A stretch of 64,000 bases of DNA from Streptomyces sp. SID13031 (GTDB lineage: Bacteria; Actinomycetota; Actinomycetes; Propionibacteriales; Kribbellaceae). The position numbers and the translations under genes were made by a program. This document shows positions 56,619 to 64,000 of the stretch, in pieces; position 1 is the stretch's first letter; each line of letters starts with the position of its first letter. Under the pieces are notes generated by a model, which had not been told where the DNA came from, did not search any database, and saw nothing but the letters and a program-made list of their open reading frames with translations. The stretch covers positions 1-64,000 of the forward strand of contig NZ_JAAGLV010000020.1 in assembly GCF_010548305.1 (NCBI RefSeq), given 5' to 3'.

Positions 56619-57434
56619 TCAGTTGGTGCAGAGCAGTAACGCGTCGATGGCGACGATCGGGCCGTAACCGGATTTCACGTCGGCGACCTGGACGCGGAGT
56701 CTGGTGACGCCGCGGATGTCGCGGGTCAGCCAGGTCTCGGACTCTTGTTTCATGTCGACCGTGCCGACCACCTTGGCGCCGTTCAGCAACGAGGCCCGGA
56801 TCGTGCCGTCGGTGATGTTGCCCAGCCACATGCGCGCCCCGCGGCAACCGGTGCTGTCGACGTCACCCCAGACCGCGCCGGCCTTGTCCGCCAGCACCTC
56901 GGCCTCAGCGCGACGCGGCCCCTCACTCGGCGGTACGACGTTGAACTGCGGATGCCCCTTGCCGCCGGCCGCGAGCAGTGGCTTCTTGAAGATCCCGCGA
57001 AAGACGTAGTGCGAGAAGCTGACCATCGGCGAGACGGCAGCGGCGTACGGCGCCTGCGAGCCGATCGTCAGCCGGTACGTCTTCACCGACCCGGGAAGCG
57101 TCGGCGGGATCATGATGCTCGTCCCCGCCGTGACGCCGTGGCCGATCTCCTCCCACTTGCGCCCGCTCGACGACCAGCGCTGCAGCGAGACCCGCGTCTT
57201 GGCCGCGGGCGCCGGCGTGATCTGCCCGACGACGGTCAACACGCCCTTCGTCGCGTCGGTGGTCTTGATACTGGTGATCTTCACGGTCCGTACCGGCGTG
57301 GTCGCGACGGCGGCCGGCACCGCGTGCGCGTCCGGGATAGCCATCGCGCTCTCGGCGGGCGCCACCGTGGCGGCACAGCCACTCAGCGGTAGGACAACAG
57401 CAGCCAGCAGGCTGATCAAAGGGCGAACGCCCAT
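56619..57434 (-). CDS. Lipoprotein with C-terminal NPCBM-like domain
   Basis: 271-residue lipoprotein. Signal MGVRPLISLLAAVVLPLSGC with lipobox C20, an Ala/Pro/Thr linker, a first beta-rich domain (about 47-130) with a bacterial Ig-like pattern (VRTVKITSIKTTDATKGVLT), then a C-terminal part resembling NPCBM carbohydrate-binding modules (about 165-271, MVSFSHYVFRG, GCRGARMWLGNI, YGPIVAIDALLLC). Likely surface-bound sugar- or wall-binding. ATG 57434 follows GGGAG. Lies just upstream of and divergent from korA. Confidence 0.78.
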   Translation of the reverse strand: MGVRPLISLLAAVVLPLSGCAATVAPAESAMAIPDAHAVPAAVATTPVRTVKITSIKTTDATKGVLTVVGQITPAPAAKTRVSLQRWSSSGRKWEEIGHGVTAGTSIMIPPTLPGSVKTYRLTIGSQAPYAAAVSPMVSFSHYVFRGIFKKPLLAAGGKGHPQFNVVPPSEGPRRAEAEVLADKAGAVWGDVDSTGCRGARMWLGNITDGTIRASLLNGAKVVGTVDMKQESETWLTRDIRGVTRLRVQVADVKSGYGPIVAIDALLLCTN

Positions 57435-57733
57435 GGTGGAACTCCCTCGAGCCCGGGTGGGTCCCGGGGTAGATCACAGCTTGGTGAAGACACTCTCCCG
57501 GACCCGACTGCAGTTGGCAAGCGAACGACTGCTCTAAGTCACACTGGAGGGTTTGCGAGACAACCGTGAGTCAAGTCGGCATCACCTGATCCCAGGCTGT
57601 GGACCATCGGGTCTTACACATGATTCCGTACCAGGGGCGAACTAACATTGAGGTATCGCCCACTGGGGGGATCGGCCTCTTCCTTCACAAGAGGAAAGTC
57701 CGGCCCAAGCTTCGACTTGGAGATGACAGACAA
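57435..57733 (+). promoter_or_regulatory. Upstream region and leader of korAB
   Basis: Contains a TAACAT box (57642-57647) about 92 bp before GTG 57734 and a small stem CCTCTT/AAGAGG (57676-57681 and 57689-57694). No -35 fits well. A plus-strand frame is open through here but is not conserved with KorA proteins and is not called. Confidence 0.4.
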
Positions 57734-59701
57734 GTGACCATCGAGGTCAAGCAGCTCGATCGCGTGGTGATCCGCTTCGCCGGTGACTCCGGTGACGGAA
57801 TGCAGCTCACGGGGGACCGATTCACCGCCGAGACGGCGTCGTTCGGCAACGACCTGTCGACGCTGCCCAACTTCCCGGCCGAGATCCGGGCGCCCGCCGG
57901 GACCCTGCCGGGGGTGTCGTCGTTCCAGTTGCACTTCGCCGACCACGACATCCTGACGCCCGGCGATGCGCCCGATGTGCTGATCGCGATGAACCCCGCG
58001 GCACTCAAGGCGAACCTGCCGGAGGTACCACGCGGCGCCACCCTGATCATCGACACCGCCGACTTCACCCCCCGCAACCTGAAGCGGATCGGGTACGAGG
58101 CGAACCCGCTCGAATCGGGTGAGCTCGAGGCGTACCACGTGATCGGCCTGAACCTGACCGGGATGACGGTGGAGTCGGTCAAGGAGTTCGGGCTGTCCCG
58201 CAAGGACGCCTCCCGGGCCAAGAACATGTACTCCCTCGGCCTCGTCTCCTGGCTGTTCCAGCGGCCGGTCGAGTCGACGATCGAGTTCCTGCAGACCAAG
58301 TTCGCCGGCAAACCCGCCATCCGCGACGCGAACATCGCGGCGTTCCGGGCCGGCTACAACTTCGGCGAGACCGCCGAGGAGTTCTCGGTCCGGTACGAGG
58401 TGAAGCCGGCCCGGATGGCGACCGGCACCTACCGCAACATCTCCGGCAACCTCGCGCTGGCGTACGGCCTGGTGGCTGGCGCCGAGCGGACCGGGCTGAA
58501 GCTCGTGCTCGGCGCCTACCCGATCACCCCGGCCTCCGACGTGCTGCACGAGCTGTCCAAGCTGAAGCGGTTCGACGTGACCACGATCCAGGCCGAGGAC
58601 GAGATCGCCGCGGTCGGCGCCGCTCTGGGCGCGTCGTTCGGTGGCGCGCTGGGCGTGACCGTGTCGTCCGGCCCGGGGATCAGCCTGAAGTCCGAGACGA
58701 TCGGTCTCGCGCTCATGCTCGAACTGCCGCTCATCGTCTGCGACATCCAGCGGGCCGGCCCGTCGACGGGCATGCCGACCAAGACCGAGCAGGCCGACCT
58801 CCTGCAGGTGATGTTCGGCCGCAACGGCGAGTCCCCGCTGCCGGTGATCGCCGCCCAGTCCCCCGCGGACTGCTTCTCGATCGCCGTCGAGGCCGCCCGG
58901 ATCGCGGTCACCTACCGCACCCCGGTGATGGTGCTGTCCGACGGCTACCTGGCCAACGGCTCCGAGCCCTGGCAGGTACCGCAGATCGACGACCTGCCGA
59001 CGACGGACCCCAACTTCACCACCGAGCCCAACGCGACCAACGACAAGGGCGAACCCGTCTACCTCCCCTATGTCCGCGATCCGGAGACCCTCGCTCGCGC
59101 CTGGGCCATCCCCGGTACGCCGGGCCTCGACCACCGCGTCGGCGGGCTCGAGAAGGAAGACAAGACGGGCAACATCTCGTACGACCCGGCGAACCACGAT
59201 CTGATGATCCGTACCCGCCAGGCCAAGGTGGACGGCATCACCGTCCCGCCGCTCGAAGTGGATGACCCGGACGGTACGGCGAAAGTGCTCGTACTCGGCT
59301 GGGGCAGCACGTACGGCCCGATCGGCGCCGCTTGCCGCCGTGTCCGCAAGGTCGGCGGCCAGATCGCGCAGACGCATCTGCGGCACCTGAACCCGTTCCC
59401 GGCCAACCTGGGCGAGGTTCTCGCGAAGTACGACAAGGTGCTCGTGCCGGAGATGAACCTCGGCCAGCTCGCAATGCTGCTGCGGTCGAAGTACCTGGTC
59501 GATGTCGTCTCCTACGCGCAGGTGCGCGGCATGCCGCTGGGCGCCGCCGAGCTCGCCGAGGTGATCGGCAACCTGGTTGAGGAGACCGAAGGCATCGAGG
59601 ACGACGTGCGGTACCTCGGTGAGGCCGCCGCCAGCGTGACCCACGGCGAGGCGCTGGGCGTCCAGCCGAACGGCATCCACCACCCGGAGGGAGCACGATG
59701 A
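57734..59701 (+). CDS. korA: 2-oxoacid:acceptor oxidoreductase subunit alpha (KorA; gamma-alpha fusion)
   Basis: 655-residue fusion of the gamma (POR N-terminal) and alpha (pyruvate:ferredoxin oxidoreductase domain I/II) segments. The protein starts VTIEVKQLDRVVIRFAGDSG, as in actinobacterial 2-oxoglutarate:ferredoxin oxidoreductase alpha subunits. Further landmarks: FPAEIRAPAGTLPGVSSF, YPITPASDVLHELSKLKRFD, EDEIAAVGAALGASFGGALG. With KorB it would decarboxylate 2-oxoglutarate (or another 2-oxoacid) to the CoA ester, reducing ferredoxin. GTG 57734 is chosen for the conserved start; a GGAG lies 11 nt upstream. Coupled to korB (ATGA). Confidence 0.92.
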   Translation: MTIEVKQLDRVVIRFAGDSGDGMQLTGDRFTAETASFGNDLSTLPNFPAEIRAPAGTLPGVSSFQLHFADHDILTPGDAPDVLIAMNPAALKANLPEVPRGATLIIDTADFTPRNLKRIGYEANPLESGELEAYHVIGLNLTGMTVESVKEFGLSRKDASRAKNMYSLGLVSWLFQRPVESTIEFLQTKFAGKPAIRDANIAAFRAGYNFGETAEEFSVRYEVKPARMATGTYRNISGNLALAYGLVAGAERTGLKLVLGAYPITPASDVLHELSKLKRFDVTTIQAEDEIAAVGAALGASFGGALGVTVSSGPGISLKSETIGLALMLELPLIVCDIQRAGPSTGMPTKTEQADLLQVMFGRNGESPLPVIAAQSPADCFSIAVEAARIAVTYRTPVMVLSDGYLANGSEPWQVPQIDDLPTTDPNFTTEPNATNDKGEPVYLPYVRDPETLARAWAIPGTPGLDHRVGGLEKEDKTGNISYDPANHDLMIRTRQAKVDGITVPPLEVDDPDGTAKVLVLGWGSTYGPIGAACRRVRKVGGQIAQTHLRHLNPFPANLGEVLAKYDKVLVPEMNLGQLAMLLRSKYLVDVVSYAQVRGMPLGAAELAEVIGNLVEETEGIEDDVRYLGEAAASVTHGEALGVQPNGIHHPEGAR

Positions 59702-60777
59702 GCACCGTCGATCTCGGTCTGCCGAGCCTGCCGGGCGGACTGGCCGGCGTACCGGCTGCCACCGAGCCGCAGAGCCGCAAGGAGTACGTGTCGGACCAGG
59801 AGGTCCGGTGGTGCCCGGGTTGTGGCGACTACGCAGTACTGGCTGCTTTCCAAGGGTTCCTGCCGGAGCTCGGGATCAAGCGCGAGAACGTCGCGATGGT
59901 GTCCGGGATCGGGTGCTCGTCCCGCTTCCCGTACTACCTGTCGACGTACGGCATGCACTCGATCCACGGCCGCGCGCCGGCGATCGCGACCGGGCTCGCG
60001 GTGGCGCGGCCCGACCTGAGCGTCTGGGTGGTGACCGGTGACGGCGACGCGCTGTCGATCGGTGGCAACCACCTGATCCACACGCTCCGGCGCAACGTGA
60101 ACCTGAAGATCCTGCTCTTCAACAACCGGATCTACGGCCTGACCAAGGGCCAGTACTCGCCGACCTCCGAGCCGGGCAAGGTCACCAAGTCGACGCCGAT
60201 GGGCTCGGTGGACAACCCGTTCAACCCGGTCTCGCTGGCGCTCGGCGCGGAGGCGACCTTCGTCGCGCGGACCGTCGACTCGGACCGCAAACACCTGACC
60301 TCGGTACTCCGGGCAGCGGCCGAGCACCGTGGTACGGCGTTCGTGGAGATCTACCAGAACTGCCCGATCTTCAACGACAACGCCTTCGACGCGATCAAGA
60401 ACCCGGAGACGCGCGACGACGCGATCATCCCGCTGGTACACGGGGAACCGATCCGTTTCGGCATCGACGGCCACCTGGGCGTCGTCCGCGACGGCTTCGC
60501 CTCCCTGGCCGTTCGCGAGGTGGCCGACCTACCGGGCGGCGAGGCCGACCTGGTCGTCCACGACGCCCACACCGAGGACCCGGCCTACGCCTTCGCCCTG
60601 TCCCGCCTCACCGACGCCGGCATCCTGCACCAGGCCCCGATCGGCGTCTTCCGGGCAGTAGACCGCCCGTCCTACGACGACCAGGTCCGCCAACAGGTAC
60701 AAACCTCCAAGGAATCCCAGTCCGGCGGCTCCCTGCAATCCCTGATCACCGGCTCAGACACCTGGACGGTCGACTGA
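59698..60777 (+). CDS. korB: 2-oxoacid:ferredoxin oxidoreductase subunit beta (KorB)
   Basis: 359-residue thiamine-diphosphate-binding subunit. TPP motif WVVTGDGDALSIGGNHLIHT with the acidic-N pair, and FNNRIYGLTKGQ. Iron-sulphur cysteines for one [4Fe-4S] cluster are visible: C39 and C42 in WCPGCGDY, C about 73 in SGIGCSSR, C about 222 in YQNCPIF. Start overlaps the korA stop. It provides the low-potential electrons (ferredoxin) that the NuoEFG-less complex I in this window probably uses. Confidence 0.93.
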   Translation: MSTVDLGLPSLPGGLAGVPAATEPQSRKEYVSDQEVRWCPGCGDYAVLAAFQGFLPELGIKRENVAMVSGIGCSSRFPYYLSTYGMHSIHGRAPAIATGLAVARPDLSVWVVTGDGDALSIGGNHLIHTLRRNVNLKILLFNNRIYGLTKGQYSPTSEPGKVTKSTPMGSVDNPFNPVSLALGAEATFVARTVDSDRKHLTSVLRAAAEHRGTAFVEIYQNCPIFNDNAFDAIKNPETRDDAIIPLVHGEPIRFGIDGHLGVVRDGFASLAVREVADLPGGEADLVVHDAHTEDPAYAFALSRLTDAGILHQAPIGVFRAVDRPSYDDQVRQQVQTSKESQSGGSLQSLITGSDTWTVD

Positions 60778-60782
60778 GTACT

Positions 60783-60809
60783 GCGCGTCACCCTGCGAAC
60801 CAGACGCGC
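60783..60809 (+). terminator. Weak hairpin after korB
   Basis: GCGCGTC (60783-60789) pairs with GACGCGC (60803-60809), 13-nt loop, no T-tract, 5 bp after the korB stop. Weak terminator candidate between convergent units. Confidence 0.4.
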
Positions 60810-60826
60810 TTGGACAGCAGTTCTGT

Positions 60827-61414
60827 CTACTTGATGTCAACCAGGCCGTCGTCGCGTTGACGTAGCTGGGCGTAGATCCGCCGCATGGCAACGCGGTCGG
60901 GGAGGTACCTACGACCAGCGCCGCGCTCCAGCACATCCAGCGTGCTCATCAAACTGAGGGCACCGACGCTGCGCCCTTGGCCCCGCAACCGCAAGAGACG
61001 GGCAGCTTCAGTCGCGGCGAGGCGGGCACCGGCCTGGTCGTCGATCAGGACGACGACATCTCGCCCGGCGTCTGCCTGAATTGCGGCGTGCGCGAGCACC
61101 ATGATCTCGCCGAGATCCTTGCGGTGAGTCATCCGTGCCGCCATGGGCACGGCGGTGATGCGCAGGACGGCGGCCGCCAGCCCAGGCGTCACCTCATCTG
61201 ACAGCACTCTCAGCCAATCAGTTTTCGACAGCTTCGCCAGAACGTCGGCCGCAGCTTGGAAGCGGTCATCCCTGCGCGCCTTGTCGGCGATCTCGCCGGC
61301 GACAGTTTCAGGGATGGCGATCTTGCCGCCGATGGCGTCGAACAGAAGTCGTTCCTTGTTGATCGAGAAGAAGTTCAGCGCGGGTCCGGCGTCGACGATG
61401 GCGGGGTCGATCAT
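60827..61414 (-). CDS. PIN-like nuclease-fold protein
   Basis: 195-residue protein with a PIN-type layout: D8 in AIVDAGPALNFF, Glu in IAIPETVAGEI, GEIMVLAHA in the middle, and VVVLIDDQAGARLA in the C-terminal half. The acidic positions fit a metal-dependent RNase, similar to COG2405/DUF3368-like PIN proteins. The ATG overlaps the preceding gene's stop (ATGA, 61411-61414), so it is translationally coupled as the third gene of an XRE-ImmA-PIN unit, presumably the toxin/effector. Confidence 0.72.
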   Translation of the reverse strand: MIDPAIVDAGPALNFFSINKERLLFDAIGGKIAIPETVAGEIADKARRDDRFQAAADVLAKLSKTDWLRVLSDEVTPGLAAAVLRITAVPMAARMTHRKDLGEIMVLAHAAIQADAGRDVVVLIDDQAGARLAATEAARLLRLRGQGRSVGALSLMSTLDVLERGAGRRYLPDRVAMRRIYAQLRQRDDGLVDIK

Positions 61415-62385
61415 TCGCCGTGCGCCCCCGGCCCGGGAGTCGGAGCATCAATGCTCCCCGGGTTGCTGACTAGGTCATCCAGTGCGTCGAGGTCGCTGAA
61501 ATCGGTGTCCGGCCGGTTGTCTGCTGCTGCCGGCGGAGGAACTGGTTCGACCGCGTCGGGGATGATGCCCGCGTCCTCGAACTCGGCAGCGATCTGCTCA
61601 ACGGGTAGGCCCCGCAGCCGGGCCACTGCTTGGAGCGAGACCACGTTCGCCACATAGCCCTGGATCGCTCTGGACAACAGTCGCTGCGGCGCCCGCCGCG
61701 ATGCCGACTCCTGCTGCCACCCCTCGTACAGGTCGGACCAGCCGAATCGCGACGCAAGGTTCCTGGTTGACAGAGCCATCCACTCGCTTTTCCGGGCAGG
61801 GCTGATCAGGCCCACCTTGTTCAACTGAATGGCCACCAGGCTCGGAGAAGCCTTGAACCGCTGCACGAGTGCGGACAACTCCGATAGCGACACTCGCTCC
61901 CGACCTCGGTGCCGCTTCACCTCGATCTGCATCAGTTCGCCCGTAGGAGACCTGACGACGGCGTCCGCTCCCGCAGCACCCGATTCCCCGGGGCTGCGGT
62001 CCGCGAGGACTGGCCCCAGGCCTTCGAGCGGGACGAGCAGGTGCCGGGCGAAGGCATCCGCACGAATCTCTTGAGGACTTCGCTTGTCCCACTCCCCGGC
62101 TTTCGAGAGGCCGAAGTCACCGAACAGGACGTGCCCGAGTTCGTGCGCGAGCGTACTGCGCTGGCGCATCGGGCTCCGTGTCCGTGCGACGGCCACGACC
62201 ACGACGTCGCGCACCGGATCGCGCATGGTCAGGCCGTGCTCGTCCGGATCAGCGTCGAGCACGGCGACATCGATGTCCTGGGTCAGCTCGATCAGACTGA
62301 CCAGGTCCGGCAACGGGACGTGCCCGAGCCGATGTTCGGCCCGGAACTCTTCAGCTCGAGTCCGTCCCTGATCCTCTGCGCTCAT
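61411..62385 (-). CDS. ImmA/IrrE-type metallopeptidase with inserted nuclease-like segment
   Basis: 324-residue Zn-peptidase of the ImmA/IrrE (COG2856) family. HELGH at 81-85 gives the two His and catalytic Glu, with a third ligand candidate E107 in QEIRADAFARHLLVP. Between the peptidase core and the usual LSALVQRF...EWM segment lies an insert of about 30 residues (132-163) with D141 in AADAVVRSPTGE-like context (GADAVVR) and E155-V-K157 in MQIEVKR, which resembles the D-Xn-(E/D)-x-K layout of PD-(D/E)xK nucleases. ATG 62385 overlaps the XRE stop (ATGA); longer frame rejected. ImmA peptidases cleave their partner XRE repressor on a signal. Confidence 0.83.
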   Translation of the reverse strand: MSAEDQGRTRAEEFRAEHRLGHVPLPDLVSLIELTQDIDVAVLDADPDEHGLTMRDPVRDVVVVAVARTRSPMRQRSTLAHELGHVLFGDFGLSKAGEWDKRSPQEIRADAFARHLLVPLEGLGPVLADRSPGESGAAGADAVVRSPTGELMQIEVKRHRGRERVSLSELSALVQRFKASPSLVAIQLNKVGLISPARKSEWMALSTRNLASRFGWSDLYEGWQQESASRRAPQRLLSRAIQGYVANVVSLQAVARLRGLPVEQIAAEFEDAGIIPDAVEPVPPPAAADNRPDTDFSDLDALDDLVSNPGSIDAPTPGPGAHGE

Positions 62386-62723
62386 AGCTGCGGCAGGATC
62401 CCTTGATCCTCGAGATAAGCGTCCAGTTCCAGATAGTGGCTCAACTCGCGACGCATGGTCTCCATGCTCGAGTGATCCGTCGCACGAGCGACGCATTCGA
62501 GCCGGTCCTGCACCCGCGAATGCCCCGTCAACTCCGAAGCCGGGCAACCGAGCGCCCAGGCCAGCGCAAGGATCTCGTTCATCTTGGCAGGCCGCGTGCC
62601 TTGCTCGATGCGCGAGAGGGTCGCCTGAGCGATCCCAGAACTAGCCGCGAGTTGCCGCTGGGTCAGCTCTGCCGCCTCACGAGCAGCGACGATTCGACCT
62701 GAAGAGGTGCTTGCCTGGATCAA
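62382..62723 (-). CDS. XRE-family regulator/antitoxin-like protein
   Basis: 113-residue HTH protein. AAELTQRQLAASSGIAQATL and SRIEQGTRPAKMNEILALAW form a Cro/C1-type HTH; the C-terminal 50 residues are helical. It starts at TTG 62723 (no better start in frame), after GAGGGGAAG at a long spacing, and overlaps the next gene (ATGA, 62382-62385). A perfect palindrome overlaps its promoter, so it probably autorepresses, and the ImmA partner would cleave it. Confidence 0.87.
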   Translation of the reverse strand: MIQASTSSGRIVAAREAAELTQRQLAASSGIAQATLSRIEQGTRPAKMNEILALAWALGCPASELTGHSRVQDRLECVARATDHSSMETMRRELSHYLELDAYLEDQGILPQL

Positions 62724-62754
62724 ACTGAATCACTTCCCCTCGTAGTGATTCAGT
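62724..62754. promoter_or_regulatory. Operator of the XRE-ImmA-PIN unit (perfect 11-bp palindrome)
   Basis: ACTGAATCACT (62724-62734) and AGTGATTCAGT (62744-62754) are perfect inverted repeats with a 9-nt spacer, directly upstream of the TTG start. Classic XRE repressor site. Confidence 0.8.
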
Positions 62755-62774
62755 CTATCATCGCGGCGTGCAAC

Positions 62775-64000
62775 TCAGGACGGGCCTGTGTACTTCTTCA
62801 AGGCTGCTACCAGGGCCGGCTCGGTGACCTTGAGGTGTTTGGTCAGGGTCTTGTCGCGCAGGGCAGGGTCGTCGAGTTGCTTGGCCATGTCGACGTACAG
62901 GGCGTTGAGCGTGGCCAGGCCGTACTTGTCGACGAGGTACTCCACGATGAGCCAGGCGACGCCGTAGCTGTCCTCGTCGAAGTCGCCGTGGAAGACGCCG
63001 TCGATCGGCAGGACGACGAGTGACTTGATCGCCTTCTTGCGCAGGTCGCGTCGCTCGCCGGCGACCCATTGGCTGTAGTTGTTCCGCTCCATCAGGTGCC
63101 GCTCGACGTACTCGGCGTACCCCTCCACCAGCCAGATGGGCGCACCCTCGCCGAGCGGTGACATCGCTGCATGGGTGAACTCGTGCGCGAGCAGGAACCG
63201 GTCCGCCGTCTTGCGGTAGGTCGGGTTGATCACCACCCGGCTGCCGGTGACCTTGAACTCGCTGGCATCGGCGTTCGTCGGCGTGAAGTTCGGGATGGCC
63301 ACCGCGCCGGCCGGGTGCCCGCCGGTGATCTGCGACGCATCCCATGACTTACGGTCGGCCATCGCGACGACGAGAATGCCGGCCTGCGCACGCTTGGTAG
63401 CAGCCCGGACAGCAGGCACGGCGGCCTCGGCCTCCTTGACCAGACGCCGGCCGTTCTCGGCTTCGCCGGGCGAGGAGACGACCAGTACGCCGCGCCCGCG
63501 CGCGACCTCGATCGGACCGAGCTCCCAGGGCTCACGGCTGTCGCTACGGTCCGCTGACTCGACGTCGTCGTTGTCCACCACCACCCAGCGATCACCACGC
63601 AGGGCGAAGGTATGGCCGAGCTGGGTGACCCGTGGCGCTGAGTCGATCCCGGTGATCTGCACCAGCATCCTGATCCGCAGCGCCCGCGCGGTCGGCCCGA
63701 GCTTCGGCCGCTGCTCCGGCGAGAAGGTCGGTACCCGGACATACCCGACCTGCCGGACACCAAGCTTCCGCAGGTTCTCGAACAGTTGCGTGTCCCGCTG
63801 CACCAGCTTGGCGTTCTTCACGTCGGAGAAGGCCAGGAACTGCGACAACTTCCCCGCCACCAACGCGGCCGCCCGCCCCTTGAGCGTCGCGTCGATCCCC
63901 GCCAGCATCTTCTGCTCGGCAAGCAATTCGGCCGACACCGACTCGGTCACCGACGGAGTCTCCGAGAGCCCCGCCGTCACCTTGGGCGTCTCATCCCGCC
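62775..64000 (-). CDS. HExxH metallopeptidase domain protein (N-terminus outside window)
   Basis: At least 400 residues in the window; the frame is open through the right edge, so the N-terminus (probably a signal peptide) is missing and GTG 63980 is not taken as the start. Zinc motif HEFTH in RFLLAHEFTHAAMS with a downstream Glu in WLVEGYAEYVE, as in gluzincin (M1/peptidase_MA-like) families. Before it, a long domain (about 1-255) with no call. Similar proteins are extracytoplasmic peptidases of unknown role. The stop lies 20 bp from the operator of the XRE unit on the other side. Confidence 0.75.
   Translation of the reverse strand, partial: RDETPKVTAGLSETPSVTESVSAELLAEQKMLAGIDATLKGRAAALVAGKLSQFLAFSDVKNAKLVQRDTQLFENLRKLGVRQVGYVRVPTFSPEQRPKLGPTARALRIRMLVQITGIDSAPRVTQLGHTFALRGDRWVVVDNDDVESADRSDSREPWELGPIEVARGRGVLVVSSPGEAENGRRLVKEAEAAVPAVRAATKRAQAGILVVAMADRKSWDASQITGGHPAGAVAIPNFTPTNADASEFKVTGSRVVINPTYRKTADRFLLAHEFTHAAMSPLGEGAPIWLVEGYAEYVERHLMERNNYSQWVAGERRDLRKKAIKSLVVLPIDGVFHGDFDEDSYGVAWLIVEYLVDKYGLATLNALYVDMAKQLDDPALRDKTLTKHLKVTEPALVAALKKYTGPS

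Noticed and set aside
57599..57733. N-terminal extension of korA by the upstream open frame
   Set aside because: KorA relatives begin at the VTIEVKQLD segment; the extra 45 codons cover the leader and are not conserved.

Overview
The window is GC-rich with tightly packed genes, many GTG starts, many ATGA/GTGA stop-start overlaps and numerous leaderless promoters (TANNNT box 6-7 nt before the start codon). With the DUF222-type HNH protein, a probably F420-dependent luciferase-fold oxidoreductase, CGNR and NCS1 families, and a split complex I set next to a 2-oxoacid:ferredoxin oxidoreductase, this points to a soil or plant-associated actinobacterium. A Nocardioidaceae/Kribbella-like source is my best inference, not something the sequence proves. 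It looks like ordinary chromosome: no phage, insertion sequence or CRISPR array is seen.

1-23 kb: mostly metabolic and stress genes with local regulators. In order: a truncated HNH endonuclease and a decayed stretch with a 7-bp tandem repeat; a GNAT/XRE-cupin divergent pair; TerC; CGNR regulator/alpha-beta hydrolase pair; a VOC protein followed by a 100-bp palindromic element; an unknown membrane-anchored protein overlapping a TrmH-type RNA methyltransferase; SAM methyltransferase; ABM monooxygenase plus PEP-mutase-like enzyme; an Ada/AlkA-like protein; P-loop kinase, RraA-like protein and aldo/keto reductase; an LLM oxidoreductase divergent from its MarR regulator across a near-perfect operator; arylamine N-acetyltransferase; lactonase; a PhyH dioxygenase pair divergent from an AraC regulator; YajQ; tRNA-Tyr; and a Shedu-like (DUF4263) protein whose nuclease motif looks degenerate.

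23-43 kb: nuoIJKLMN (minus strand, translationally coupled), a second copy of the 100-bp element, a secreted phosphodiesterase-like protein, an ECF sigma factor with its YCII partner, a two-component system divergent from a MacAB-like lipoprotein/adaptor/ATPase/permease operon, nuoH, an NmrA-type reductase, a VapBC toxin-antitoxin pair, nuoC and nuoB, a hydrolase and an SDR. Further on come nuoA (56.2 kb) and korAB (57.7-60.8 kb). Together these encode the membrane arm and connecting subunits of a complex I without the NADH-input module (no nuoE, F, G; nuoD also absent here), dispersed over some 33 kb and accompanied by a likely ferredoxin-reducing enzyme. The natural reading is a ferredoxin-fed complex I.

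44-54 kb: a five-gene coupled operon (NCS1 permease, cysteine hydrolase, GntR, ADP-ribosylglycohydrolase, PfkB kinase) that looks like uptake and cleavage of an N-ribosyl compound; three tandem paralogous microproteins (43-53 aa) with duplicated leaders and strong terminators; a large AAA-LuxR regulator; and a secreted Nep1-like (NPP1) protein.

54-64 kb: a frameshifted dipeptidase, an ornithine-cyclodeaminase-like protein, nuoA, a lipoprotein, korAB, a three-gene XRE/ImmA-IrrE peptidase/PIN-like module with a perfect palindromic operator, and a truncated HExxH metallopeptidase at the edge. The strongest candidates for undescribed biology are the microprotein family, the 100-bp palindromic element, the degenerate Shedu-like protein, the XRE-ImmA-PIN module with a nuclease-like insert, and the NCS1-to-PfkB operon.
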